Positions 28,766-40,378 of a DNA stretch of 64,000 nt are shown here, one piece after another. A program made the position numbers and the translations under genes. Below the pieces are notes generated by a model, which saw nothing but the letters and a program-made list of their open reading frames with translations, made no database searches and had not been told where the DNA came from. Every line of letters begins with the position of its first letter. The first letter of the stretch is position 1. This DNA is from Arachnopeziza araneosa (taxonomy: Eukaryota > Ascomycota > Leotiomycetes > Helotiales > Arachnopezizaceae), in assembly GCA_003988855.1 (NCBI GenBank), contig QYAI01000142.1:57588-121587 (forward strand). Reading direction: 5' to 3'.

Positions 28766-29615
28766 AGTGACCGAATTCTTGGCTGTCAATAGTCACATCT
28801 AGATCCAGTTGTTATTGGAGAAACGATCTCTACAACTGACGTTCTGTTGAATATCTTGCTTGATTGAAGGTGGTAGTTTTGATTTGTGGTTTTGGCTGCG
28901 GCTTGATTGCAGCTCGAAGATAAAATTCGAACAAAGTCGCGACAGAAAAATCACGCTTACCACTTTTGGAGTATTCGGTTAATCACGTAGTATTCTAGAT
29001 TATTTAAGAATCTGTCTCAACAAGAAAGCGAGAGTATTGGCCATGTGCAAATGAATCTAGATGAGGGACATGCTTTTTGAAATAGTCGAAGAACTCTCGA
29101 ACTTTCGCCGTAACATCTACAAAACGAAAAGGTTTCAGTCAATTCGTTGGCAATTTATTGTCAAGATGTGTGCCCTTTAGATTGTAGGTTCACTTGAATG
29201 ATCATCTAGCAAGTTGAAGATCATTTTATAAAATTCTTTAGCAGTTACTTTTTCTTTTAAAGTTTTAATGTCTACCACAAATGCCTTTATCTTTGCATAG
29301 CGAAGCTTAAGTTAAACAAGCTTATAAGTTTGTTGTTAAGCTTTGCACTGCCTGTTTGTATTTAGTTACATTCAACTATAGATCGCTAGTTGAACAGTGA
29401 GCACATACATTTGCATCTCCTGATTTGGCCACCTAAAACCTTATGGTACAAATTTATCACCGATGCAATGCTAGCTAACTTGTCTTCCGCCAGCAACGGT
29501 ATTGTGCTCGGAAAGGGGTCTAACACAGAGAAAACTGCACTTTTGCAGCGCCGAGCACATTCCCCAGACCGCGCAATCAGCCACTCTAACGTAGAGCTAT
29601 GAATGGCTCTCCTAA
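28766..29615. other. Intergenic region
   Basis: AT-rich 0.85 kb with the promoter of the BTB gene at its left. Nothing else was recognised. Confidence 0.45.
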
Positions 29616-30360
29616 CTAGGTCATTGACATGATTGTTAAGTAGTCGATGTTAGCGCCTACAAAATTAATTGTAAACAGCTGCCAACACTTGTTGCTCTTC
29701 TCAGAAGACCCACCCTGCGATGGCTTCAAGTACTTTCTCGTTCGTGGAACGATTAGCTGGTGCTGGTTCAGCAGTGGGGCCGTTTGGGGATCGTAGAGAC
29801 TAATGTCTCTACGCTTGTAGTGATCTGGGATGATGTCGAAGAAGCTGTTGGGCGTGTAAACAATACGGCCGTGATATATTGACTCTATCACTCTCTGACA
29901 TGTAGTACTAGACAAGAACTATCTACCCTCTGAAAGGATGGCAACTTCGAGGACATTGGTGGTTCGATCATGGCCTCCCATCTCGACGTGCGCTGCATTG
30001 TGTTTGAAGAGTAGATTGTCAGGACAGTTTTGGAAGGGATTGAAACCGACTACAAGAATCTTTTCTAGCAAAAGCAATCCCTGGCGGTTTTGGTTGTTTT
30101 CGTGGAACAGTTGGAGCACTGCCAAGGCCAAAAGCTCACAAAGAGCCGCCCGGGTGAGGCCGAGTACTTGGTAATTGGCATGATAAAACTGTTCGTGGAC
30201 GAAGCGCTGCCGATTAACCAGGAGGCAATAAACTGGGTACTGTTAGCGGTTACAGAGAGATATAGATGATGGAATACGATTGCCAGTCGAGATGTCATCC
30301 ACTTTATACAGCTGTTCGACTAGAGCTTTAACAATGGTGACATTGATCTGGGGGGTTTGC
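29616..30360 (-). pseudogene. Relic of a YVC1/TRP-like vacuolar cation channel (N-terminal cytosolic part only)
   Basis: In the minus direction the fragments VTIVKALVEQLYKVDD, YCLLVNRQRF, ALCELLALAVLQLFHE, LLEKILVVGFNPFQN, NVLEVAILSE and FLSSTTCQRVIESIYHGRI appear, followed by YTPNSFFDIIPDHYK and a motif for LYDP...LNQ..LIVPRTR. They occur in the order found in the cytosolic N-terminal region of fungal YVC1-type calcium channels. An in-frame TAG at 29921-29919 interrupts between SEGR and FLSS. The homology ends around RTRKYLKPSQ, before any membrane segment or pore, so the fragment is truncated. The stop would derive from a CAG or AAG codon by one change. This is a non-functional remnant; the family call rests on remembered motif order. 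Confidence 0.65.
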
Positions 30361-32712
30361 AGTTGTTCAGAAGTATAAGGATGATCTACTTTGTGTGAGT
30401 GGCTATTATTTCTATTCTGATTGAGTGTTGCTTACTAATACTAGCGAGTATCAGGTTCAGAGATAAGACATTTCTTTTTTCAATCGGTGCTACCATATAT
30501 AAGCTGTTCTTTTTGGGGGTTAGTGAGAGATTGGACGGACCGAGCCGCCACCATCGATTAGCGGCTCTTCCCGCAGGTGGTCCCTGTATATCTCACTCGC
30601 AAGCGCGTAACCCGATTCCTGGAAAGGGGGTCATGAACCATCAATTCACCCTTCCTCATGCATGTCTGCCGCGCTGCCATCTCTTGCCGAACGGCATCGG
30701 TGTAGATAACTGATCTGCGCCCCACATCCTACACATAGCGCTCAATGGCAGCGACGTGGCTCACATGCATGCCTCTTCATCTATTCTTACAGCCGAAGCC
30801 GAACGAAGAAGATGGAAGGAAGGGGAACAACCCACTTGATACCTGAAGATTCGAAATTGAAAAATTAAAAATGGCTCTAGAAGTCTCGTGGTTCTCTACA
30901 CTCGATTAAACCCGAAGAGGTATTACTTTTACATCCATTGAGAGTTCTGTAATGAATAAAAGGGCTAGTTCCGCAATCTGATATGATATCATTCGATGGC
31001 TGTCAATCAGACGTCACAATCTCCGTGAGAAGGGGGCGCAACCGCTTATCTGCAGGGTCTACGCGTCGGATGCGTTCCCAACAACAACCTCTCCGCAGAA
31101 CGTCATTGACGCAATTCGTTCATGAGCAGACGAAGTAAGAGCATGCAGCGACTTTGATTCTCCTATATCTGTCACTTCTGCGACAGCGTACACATTTCGT
31201 TGCTAGAATGCATTCGTTAGAGTCAGCTCAACCACCCACTTCTGTCGGGGCCTGGGCTGGTAAGCCAGACGCTCTGCTTATATATAAGGCTCGGTTGTGG
31301 GAGATAGATTCTTGTGTAGACTGCTTATTTTCTTTCCGCTTCTAGATTCATACCCTGGACTTTCTGTTGCATCAATTCTTAGCTTTCTTTGCTAGGTCTC
31401 TTTGTTACCTTTGAACCTGCGCATGAATTTCCCAACGATAGCTCTCGGGTTTCGTCTGCCGGGCCCCAGCAGCGAGTGTTCCGTCTCATGCGCGCTCCAG
31501 TGCCAGAATTGAACTTTGTCACCCCCCACTACACTCTCTTACAGGTTCCGCTATAATAAACAAGACGAGTTATATTTATCAAATCTATTATATGTCCATG
31601 TCCAATCAGATATCTAGAGTTTTCGACCAGGAAGCTATGTTGTTAGCTTTAGCCTTGCTATTTGTAGAAAATAGCGAGTATTCTGACTTGTCACTTCCCC
31701 TAATTTCCACCATAAATCAGTCGGAGATCGATACAACTTTAGTTACCCTCATGGGGGCTATGACCTATCAGTACTCAGGATAAGGTCAGGCAAGTAGTTA
31801 GGAGGAACAGTGTAATACCAGGGACTCGAGTGAAATCAATTGCCGTCTATCTCGGAGTGCGGGTGTGATTATTGCATGTTGATAACTAAACCCTCAGTGA
31901 CACGTAAGGCTTATCAACACAGCGAAGTGTGTGAGGCCGACTTCCCGTTCCGTGGCTACCTGAGCCTATATCAAACCTATCAAGCCTCGACAAGTGCTTG
32001 AATAGCAACCCAAAAGCCGGGAAATATTGGTTGCCTTAGAGCAGCCTTACCATTCCTCTCGCTTATCTCCAAAAGATTGTAGAATCACATCCCCCACCCG
32101 TGCATCGGCATGATGCTAGAATTGACCATACAGGGGAGAGACACGGGAAGATCGCCCGTTCATGCATCAAAACCCAGATCAAGTGGAAGAAGTAAGTTAC
32201 CAGGCCGCACTTGCCCGTCGCAGATCGAGATTGCTTACTTCTACCAACGCTAACGCAGGTTACCGGAGATGACCTACATAGAGCCATGTTTGGATACCAG
32301 GAGCTAACCAAGGTCACTCAATGGTATGCGCCACGCCCTAAATTGTCTATTTGTGGCCTTGGGCCATCCATGGGTGGGGATTCAGGCCCTATCCCACATT
32401 TAGAGTGGCTTAAGTGACCGGAGTTTCTATACAGCTGAACAGCTATGGCCCTCCCGACCCGGAATGAGTCATGACCTTGCTCAGTTATCCTCTTTGAAGA
32501 TTTAACAATGCCTATCGTTTGCAGCCTTTTCGTTTGCCTCAAAAATTCAAGATCCCAAGAGCTTTTCTCGTCGACTCCCGAACTCAGACATCCTTCATAT
32601 CACCTACCAAATTGCCAACCTTTTGCGACACACAGCCTAATATTTGTGGAAATAACTTTTCTTATTGATCCGGTGACCATCTTCTCAGACGAAAAATACA
32701 AGTCTCTGGACT
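30361..32712. other. Gene-poor stretch, 2.3 kb
   Basis: No gene with family support. A strong TATA-like TATATATAAGG at about 31277 has no convincing ORF downstream (only a 63-codon ORF at 31592). Other ORFs of up to 104 codons look random. Confidence 0.4.
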
Positions 32713-32827
32713 ATTAGGGCTAGAGCAAGAAGAGCTAGTTAGTCAGCAAGACCGGTATCCTTTAAGGAACCGGCACAGTAGCTAGCAATGAATCAGCTTT
32801 TTCCTGAATTCATCTTGTCTCCCAACA
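32713..32827 (-). repeat. Degenerate LTR remnant of the same family
   Basis: Similarity begins at about TTAGGGCTAG (32714) and continues through AGTCAGCAAGACCGG, the hairpin, GGCACAGTAGCTAGCAAT and CTTGTCTCCCAACA (ends 32827). The outer U3 part is missing, the CTT tract is altered, and no target duplication is visible. It is older than the other copies. Confidence 0.8.
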
Positions 32828-33821
32828 AAGCTCATCTGCGAGTGTATGAACGATGCCATTCTTTCGCTCCTGGGAGCGGTAGACTACGAACACAGAATAG
32901 TGGAACACGATCTATCTCTCCGACGCGAACTCGAGGAGTGGGCAAGCACGGAAATGGCCAAGGCAACTGGGCGGAGCATGAGATCTTTAAAGGCAATTCT
33001 TGGGCAGGCAGCATCATGTATCGAGTACTTCTACCCTCAAGCGACACATGAGTACCGTGTCCTGAGACCAAATGCACCGGGACCATTATCACTCTGGATG
33101 ATTCCATGACGGATTTGAATACGAAGGAGGAAGTGCTTCAGTTGCAAGGCCGTTTGTGGCAAGGCCTTCCGCAAAAGAACGCCTGGTGTTCCATATTCGT
33201 AAACCTGATCGGATCATTTGCCAAATATTATGAAATGCTCGATCCTCTTGTGGGCAGCTTGGGCGCAACAGCTTGGAGCGGCTTTCTCAACGGCGTTGCC
33301 CAAGAAGAGCGCCTACCTGTGAGACCGCCGATTTATCTGCCCACGCAAGAGACACGGCAACAAACGGTCACAGCGGCGAAATATTTCCATGGTTTCTCCG
33401 TTCGCAATCCGGCGTGCCTATCCCCTTTATTATTGCTCTCTTCAAGCCTTCACGAGCCGTGGAGGTGCCGTTGCAATGCTGGATGGAGAAATCTCCTGAT
33501 CTGATCACCTTTATCAACCTGGGAAATGATCTTCTTCCTTTCCCCAAGGAGGTGCTCGACAATGAGAATGAGAATTATGTCGCTCTCTCCACACATATCA
33601 AACGCGAATCCGGCCAGCTCTCTCGCTTTCATAGTGACAAGACTTTGTGGACTGTTCGTGATACTGTCTGCGAAATCTTTGAGCGCGTTCTGAAGAGCAT
33701 CTGGATGTTGGACCAATCATTTGGTTCTCCGCCGAATGGTCGCCAGGCGGAGGATCTGCAGCTTGCTTCAGATTTGTGGAAAGAATTCAAGAATGGATAT
33801 TTGGCGTGGCACCTGAATTAG
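32828..33821 (+). pseudogene. Relic of a TRI5-like (trichodiene synthase family) terpene cyclase
   Basis: Pieces in different frames match the layout of fungal trichodiene-synthase-like cyclases: an N-terminal helix piece (MNDAILSLLGAVDYEHRIV), the Mg-binding region (IITLDDSMTD), GLPQKNAWC, FLNGVAQEE, and the second metal motif region in altered form (NDLLPFPKEV where the family has ND-x2-S-x3-E-like residues). At least two frameshifts are needed, one just before IITLDD (about 33080) and one near 33385. The 5' end is missing or lies beyond the LTR remnant that ends at 32827. The Ser-to-Pro change in the metal motif also argues against activity. The product of the ancestral enzyme cannot be stated. 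Confidence 0.6.
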
Positions 33822-34886
33822 TCTCGATATCGCCTCGATGCTTTGCGTTCTCGTTTATCGACTAGCTCTGAGTACAGACAGCGTAGTTGACATTTGTACA
33901 ATCGTTCCTTTATCGTTGTATTTGTTTTCGCAATCATGTTATTTTGGGACCATTCCACCAGAATCAACTTGTCCTTAGCAGTTTTAGTATTGAATACAAG
34001 AACGTTGCGTTTGCCATCCAAATTGACACAATCTTGACTGCCTTGCCAGCCTCGGGATAGTGAAGCAATCCATAAAATCATGCTAGAATTGGTGCAAAGA
34101 TAACTTACCCAGCAAGTGGAGCCACCAGCGTAGAAACCTTGGCTTGGTGACATTCACACGCCGGAGCATTGGACTTCACAACCACATCCGCAGCATCCGC
34201 ATGTGAATTGAGAACTGTATGCTGCGCTTTCTGCCGAGTAACGCTAAATAATTTAAGCGCAGTTTCTCTTTTGCAGATATGATGTCGTTAGTGATCACTT
34301 ATTCCTGGCTCGGCGAAAATTCCATAGGTACCTCCCCTGCCGGAATGATGGTGCGGAGCTGCGAAAGCTACGCTCTGGGTTACCAAACATACAATTGGCA
34401 CAGATTATCTAAACACTCAAAGTAAATCATAATCAAAGAAGGCAACGAGCAAGTTTAAGGAATTTCATTTGAAAGTTGTTGCTAGCATAGAAGTGGTCTC
34501 GATTGGAAAGAAAACGGAGTATTCCGTGCGAAACGGTACTCCCTCTTCATTTACCACATCGGAAACTCCATCCCCTAAAGCGATGTGTTATGACGCCACG
34601 TTTCTCTTCTTGTTACCTACCGCCACTTTAAATTCATTGGGAGATATTGACTAGGCGTTTTTCCCCCTTAGATGTGTTAAATTATATCGCAGGCCAAGAA
34701 TATGGTATGGGTATGTTATTTACTTTCTCAGATAATGATAATATTCTTTTGATTCCCGGTATCGATGAAATACAAGAAAGAAAGTTTTGAGTCGAGTTCG
34801 TGTCACTGGATGTTGTTGATCAAGCATGTGCGTGATTCCTGTTATGTCCAATGGGCTGCCGCGATAGAGTAATGAAATCTATTGAT
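33822..34886. other. Intergenic, with a possible minor Cys-rich ORF on minus
   Basis: A minus ORF at 33818-34153 (MSPSQGFYAGGSTCW...) has a plausible intron (GTAAG after TGG near 34108). A Cys-rich string (FTCGCCGCGCEVQC) occurs just upstream in another frame. This could be a decayed small secreted protein. No family is recognised and I do not call a gene. Confidence 0.3.
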
Positions 34887-35799
34887 TTAATCCTCCTCCT
34901 CCTCCTCGTCGTCATCGTCCTCCTCCACCTCATCATTGCAAGTCTTTCCAGCCTCATGCGAATGAAGTAACAGTGCGGGTACATGTCTTCTCCAGGTGTA
35001 CACCAGAAAGGATTTTGGAAAATTGCTCTGAAATGGATCCATCTCCCTTTCCTCTAACCCCCAATCATCGGCTTCGGCTTCTTTGAGGATGAACCTAGCA
35101 GCTTTGGATTGAAAAGCTAAAAGTTTGGTCAAAATTTCAGGGCATGCTTGTGTCAGATTTTCCAGCCCCGAAGCAAAATCAAAATCGGTCACATCCCCAT
35201 AGAGGAGCTTCCACGCAATATAAGCGATGCAAAATCTTCTCAGACCGCCTTGGTTGTCATTAGGGGTAGACGCAAAGATCTTCTTGACGTGGCTCAGAGT
35301 AAACTTTGGTGGAGAATCGTCATCTTGAAAGGAGGCGGATTCGGTGTCTTGAAAGGTATCGATTATCAAATTGTTGAGTTGATAGCACCGAGCTTCCGTT
35401 GAGAATATGTAGAGATCTATCAGAAAATCAACACTTTCGTGGTTAAGGAAGAATATAGGCGTATTTTTCGCTAATTGGTTCGAATCATATCCGTGAAGCT
35501 CTTTGGAGTATATCCAGGCACAAAACTCCGCAAACACATTAGGACTGACATGACTCAGTGTCATTGTCCTTGAAATTCCTTCTTGAGTCTGTGATGGAAC
35601 TTCCTTTCAAAAAAAGTGGATGCTCGACCAAATAAATCTTTGTGAATTGTGAATTGTGAATTCTTCTTTTTCGGGACCGACAATCACCTTCACGACTTCG
35701 CCTTTGTAACACCTTTGCCGAGTCAGCTCAGCCTGAAATTGGATCTCGCGAGGAGGGAGACACTCACGTCCTGAAGACCTGGGCAATATGGGATGGCAT
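34887..35799 (-). pseudogene. BTB/POZ domain gene with in-frame stop
   Basis: Exon 1 35799-35768 (32 nt, MPSHIAQVFRT) and exon 2 35712-34887 join in one frame. The BTB start (VVKVIVGPEKEEFTIH) continues to an in-frame TGA at 35609-35607 and then resumes with EGISRTMTLSHVSPNVFAEFCAWIYS and the C-terminal helical region. The C-terminus is an Asp/Glu run (EEDDDDEEEEED). A CGA-to-TGA change would explain the stop. Alternatives are a short intron removing the stop, which would delete the BTB core, or translation from the ATG at 35564. The exon structure matches the BTB gene at 28012-28765. Confidence 0.65.
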
Positions 35800-38700
35800 G
35801 ATTGTTTAATGTAGAAGTTGTAGTCTTTATTGGTGAAGGATCTGACTTTGTTTTGGAGATGGATAAAATCGGAGTTGCGATGATGCTGGAGAGCGAGGAG
35901 AATAATAAGTGAATAACCTCGCTTAGCGAATCGAGCTGCCCCACCAAAAATGTCAACAAAAAAATTAAAGAAAGAATATCAACCACTCGGCCAAAATAGT
36001 AAGACTCAAAATGGCAAAACTGTAGGAAGACAGAAACCCAGCCTGTTGTAGAGGCATAGATTTTTTTCGGAATGGCGCTACCCGGCGGGTAGATATGGCG
36101 AGAGATCATCTGGGCTAATTTTGCTGGAATGTCGTAGCCCAGGAAGGGGAGGAAGATACCCAAGATACCCTGGGTTCTTCATGTAGGCTGATTGCTGCTG
36201 GGATGTCGCAGCCTACGATGGGTGGAAGGACCCGTGTACCTAAAGAGGAGGAATGGGTATGTTGGCGTAGAAGGAGGGTCGTACCCGTTTACCTAAAGAG
36301 AGGAGTGGGCTTGGCGTGGCCGAAAATGGTTTATTTAATATTATATACTTGCTCCTAGATAGCTCGGAGAGTCGGCATGTTTTCCTCGCTAAGCGAGTTG
36401 GTATTAGTCTCCAAGGCTGTTACTTTAAGAGACGGATACTACCCTCATTCAGCAAACATCTGAGAGGGGCCCTAGATAACGGGAGCTTTAGATAATAGTG
36501 TAGATGAAGAGCAATGCAGCATCTTCGAACGCAAAATTGATCTCAAAATCTAGACAAAACCGGAGAGACATTCATGAAAGCAATGCCGATTTGAAGTCAA
36601 GCGCTTTGATGGGCTACAAGTAATTACCAGCATCGTATCTGAAGTTAATGCAAGACCAGCCACATAATAGCTGCAAGTGAGCACAGGAAAAAGTCACAAT
36701 GATCAATCGATGAAGTTTAAATTGCGGATCCGGTTGTGATTTATTTTGGAGGGGTACAATCATTTTGGTTAAGATGACGCGGTTGAGACCGGTAGAATTC
36801 AATTCTTTTTTCTTGGGATTAGATGAGGCTTTGCTAAAAAGGTTAGAAGACGACCTCTACTTGGCATGTAACTAAAAACTGGACGGTGGTGTGCTTGTTG
36901 TCAGATTCTGTTCTCAAAATAAAGTATTGCGTGAAAATTAAATGAACAAAAGCTCTGCAAAAGCTTGAGAATTGGCTTTGGACCATTAGTTATATCAGTC
37001 AAGATACAGCTCGTAGGAAGCTTTGAGCATTTACATTTACTTCTAGGTACATTGGTCATTGAATTTCTAGCTTCCTGCCAGAGCGCCCATCACAGGGAAG
37101 CAAGATTGGGCAACGTCCAACAAGAGGATGGAGAAATAAGGAAATTGACAAGGTTTAATTTTCATGATCAAAATAAGTCTTGTCACTTAATGCAAATGTT
37201 TCAAACTTTAACTATTTAGGTATGAGTTACCTTAAGTACCTATCAACGAATCTCGATTGTCACGTGCCATCTTTTCTAATTCAGCACCTCAAGTAGCATT
37301 GTACACTTTCATAAATTACACACCAGAGTGCCATCGTCAATTACGATAGCTTATATTTCTGTCCAGAACATAGTTCATGCTCCCCAATTCATTTTTAGAG
37401 AGGCTTGAGCTACAGAATTCCAACTAATGCCTTCCCTAGGCGTGCTGCCAACCCACTCAACAAATAATGTGAGCTCTTTATTTATCGGGATTAGATCAAG
37501 TTTGGTATTGGATTATGTTTGCTCTTGGTAATCAAGTATTCCAGAACTTGGAAGTCTCAAAGGTGAAAGAGATCCTCGGCTGGATGCACTCACCAGACAG
37601 AGTTAAAGTAACAGACGGAGCGCAGGTGGCGGTTTAAAGCATGAGAAAGGCATGAAGTCCCATTTGAGATCCCAAATAATTGGTCTGTGATGGCAGACGT
37701 GCTTTTTTCCGTTCTGAAATCCAGTAAAAGGATAGCGCGAAGTATATTTTCCAAAAATGATACAGATATAAATGGTGGTTGCTGTATCAAGAGATACAAG
37801 AATAGGAGCGTCCAGTGGTTGGTTAAGCCATCACCCTCGTCTGAAAGCTGAATGCCAGGCATGGTATTCTCTAGTCTGTCAATTCATGTAGCGTAGAAAC
37901 ATGTCCCTGTTAGACAAGCACAGCCTTAGATAGCTACTTCCTCTATTGTCTCACTTCAGGTCTAATACCAATCAACAGACATGAATGCGATTAGGACCTT
38001 GACTCTTGAAACTTTTTGCGTGTGCGCCAAGCAATCAAAACTCTAAATATTTTAATATGGTGATGCGCATTGGCTACACATCGATAGCGACAATATAAAG
38101 GAAGCGCAGCAACAAGCGAGGCCACACGCACATGACACTATGGACCCCAATTCCAGGTCAGTTCTGGAAGCCCACAGGGCGTCCTATAGTTCCCTCGTAA
38201 GATGCGGCGGAATTCCCCTCCGGCAGGGATGTCGCCAAGCTGCTTGGCGAGAAGGATTTAACCATCCTAAATTGGTTAAAATTGAGAAGGATTCTGCGTA
38301 TCCGGGGGGATCGCCCTATTAAAGATACGATGTTCCCGGTCCCGCTGTAACCTCGCAAGTCTATTTAAAAAGCCGCAATCTTCATTGGTAAATGTTGAAA
38401 CGACTTAGATGCAGTACAACGCATGAAGCGATGTAGGACTTCCCTCTGATTAAAGTAGAAGACCATATGGGATTCTGCAGTTCGGAAAAGAATCCATCCA
38501 AGGCAGTTTCCGAGAATAAGCTATGGGGATTTTCATTGTCTATGAAATTTCGGTGCAAGCCGAGGCTGAAATTCTGGGTAATTTGAGCTGGGAGGTCATT
38601 TAATTCGCTAAGCTCTACAAGATAATATACAACTCGTGTCCTGTTCATCAATCTTGCATACCTATGAGTCTTGTGGCACACGGGAGGGTTTCCGAGTGAG

Positions 38701-39107
38701 GAACCCAAAAGTTTCAAAGTTTTCTTGTACAACTAGCTTTGAATCCCTTCCTTTTCTCGTTGAAGAATAAAATTAGCAAGCCCCAGTATCTAATTATGAC
38801 TTTCTCTTAGCTTAGGATTTGGGCAAATAAACTTTTCAGCTCTTGAATCACAAGGTTACCCTCTGAAGAACTAACCTATTAGTCCACAGATTTCACAATC
38901 CTTCAGCTGAGCCAAGACCTGCAAAGAATTGCTATCTAATTTAGATTCTCTCAAGCAATTTCAGACAGCGGAATATAAATTCCACTGCAATAGTCACAAT
39001 AAAGCAATTAAAATCATCAGTCAATTCATCTTTAAGCATCTACAACTTCGGTCTTTCTCATTCCTCAACTACAACTCATTCAACGGCATAACAAACTATC
39101 ATAAACG
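35800..39107. other. Gene-poor stretch, 3.3 kb
   Basis: No supportable gene. At 36130-36310 two diverged duplications occur (GATGTCG(C/T)AGCC... and ACCCGT(G/T)TACCTAAAGAG). Palindromes of the form CTCGC(T/A)AAGCGAG occur near 35935 and 36390. The last 200 bp hold the promoter of the NlpC/P60-like gene. Confidence 0.4.
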
Positions 39108-40060
39108 ATGTTTTTCTCCAATTCTCTTGTTCTCTTTGCTATAACTTTCTGGGGCACCAGTATCGCCTCATCTCTCGACCTGACCGAACGCTCTAGCGTG
39201 GACGGAGAATGTACTGGTGCAGGCGGCGCTCCAGGCGTGTGCATCAGTACTTCATCATGCTCTGGTGATGGCGGTAGCTACATCTCGAACGCTTGCCCTG
39301 GAACCCCTGACGACGTCAAATGCTGCACTAAAACATCCTGTGGCAATGGTGGCAACTGCCGCTGGACCTCAGATTGTTCGTCTGGGAATACCGAAACTGG
39401 TTTATGTCCAGGTCCTACGGATTTTAAATGCTGTCTACCAGCTGGCAGCACTACAGGTCTGCCAGCAAAAATTCTTGCCAAAGCGAAAACAGCTGCCGGA
39501 ACGCCTTGTAAGTTTGAATATCTGCTTGGAAGATCAGAAAGAGTTCTTGGTGCTAACGAGATTTGTCGAACAGATGCATTTGGTGGTGGCTCTTGCTCAG
39601 GACCGACGATCCCCAGCGGATTGAGTACTAAAGGCTACGATTGTTCCGGTCTTGTCAGTTGGGCCGTCTGCCAAGTAACAGGCCGCAGTCTCTTCTCGGA
39701 AGGTTTGCGCGTTACATATGCCATGTACTGTGCTTCAGAGTCCAAATTGAAGTACAAGTGAGTTTTACTTCTTTTCTTGTCTTTTCTTTGCATCTCACCA
39801 ACTGAAAACACTGCTAATATTTATAAAAATTTAGGAAAATTGCTTTCGCTGATAGAAAGGCCGGCGACGCTGTATTTTTCGGACCTCATTCGTGCGACTG
39901 TAGCAATTACCCTGAAGCTGTTCACCATGTCGGTTTGATGTTGGGTTCTGGAACAACAATGTGGAATGCATTGAAAACAGGAACGAATGTTCGTGAGGAT
40001 GATTTCGGCAGCTGGAGTGGTGATGATGCTCACTGCCCATATGTCATTCGTTTCTCTTGA
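39108..40060 (+). CDS. Secreted NlpC/P60-like cysteine peptidase domain protein, 269 aa
   Basis: Three exons: 39108-39507, 39574-39757, 39835-40060; introns have GCTAAC or GCTAAT branch sites and phase is consistent. The protein has a signal peptide (MFFSNSLVLFAITFWGTSIAS), then two Cys-rich modules (GECTGAGGAPGVC...KCC and NCRWTSDC...KCC), then an NlpC/P60 domain beginning GTPYAFGGGSCSGPT. The catalytic Cys sits in GYDCSGLVSWAV and the catalytic His in VHHVGLMLG. The third residue may be the Asn in MWNAL. The family cleaves peptidoglycan stem peptides in bacteria. Secreted fungal members are thought to act on competing bacteria or to come from transfer. The substrate here is inferred. Confidence 0.88.
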
Positions 40061-40378
40061 GAAGGCAAATTGGGGTAACGACAGGTGCCTAACTATCCTC
40101 ATTTAGGGATCATGTCATATGTGGTCATGCTTTATGGGATTTGCCAGCTAGTCATATTTGAAAGGTAACGGTCTAGTAGTTGACATTTGTGTGGGAATTC
40201 TGCTTCCGTATTGTATAATTCAAGTACTTGTTTGTTGACGAATTATTTGATGTCGTTCATGTGACCTGTTTCTACCGTTGGTGTCCTCCGAATCCCAATG
40301 CCAAAGTACTTAATGAAATAATTCCAAGATTGATGTATGTTGTTCCAATCTGTTGATGAATTAAACTACAGGATATCT
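40061..40378. other. Intergenic region between convergent genes
   Basis: 3' flanks of the NlpC/P60-like gene (plus) and the flavin monooxygenase (minus). Nothing recognised. Confidence 0.5.

Noticed and set aside
31265..31783. Strong TATA-like box and a 63-codon ORF
   Set aside because: The ORF has no protein-like features. Only the TATA-like string is notable, which is too little to call a gene.
33818..34153. Minus ORF beginning MSPSQGFYAGG, with a Cys-rich frame upstream
   Set aside because: An intron is possible and a Cys-rich secreted ancestor is conceivable, but no consistent gene model or family could be built.
35723..36163. 146-codon minus ORF with a hydrophobic stretch
   Set aside because: It overlaps the first exon and intron of the BTB gene in another frame and looks random.
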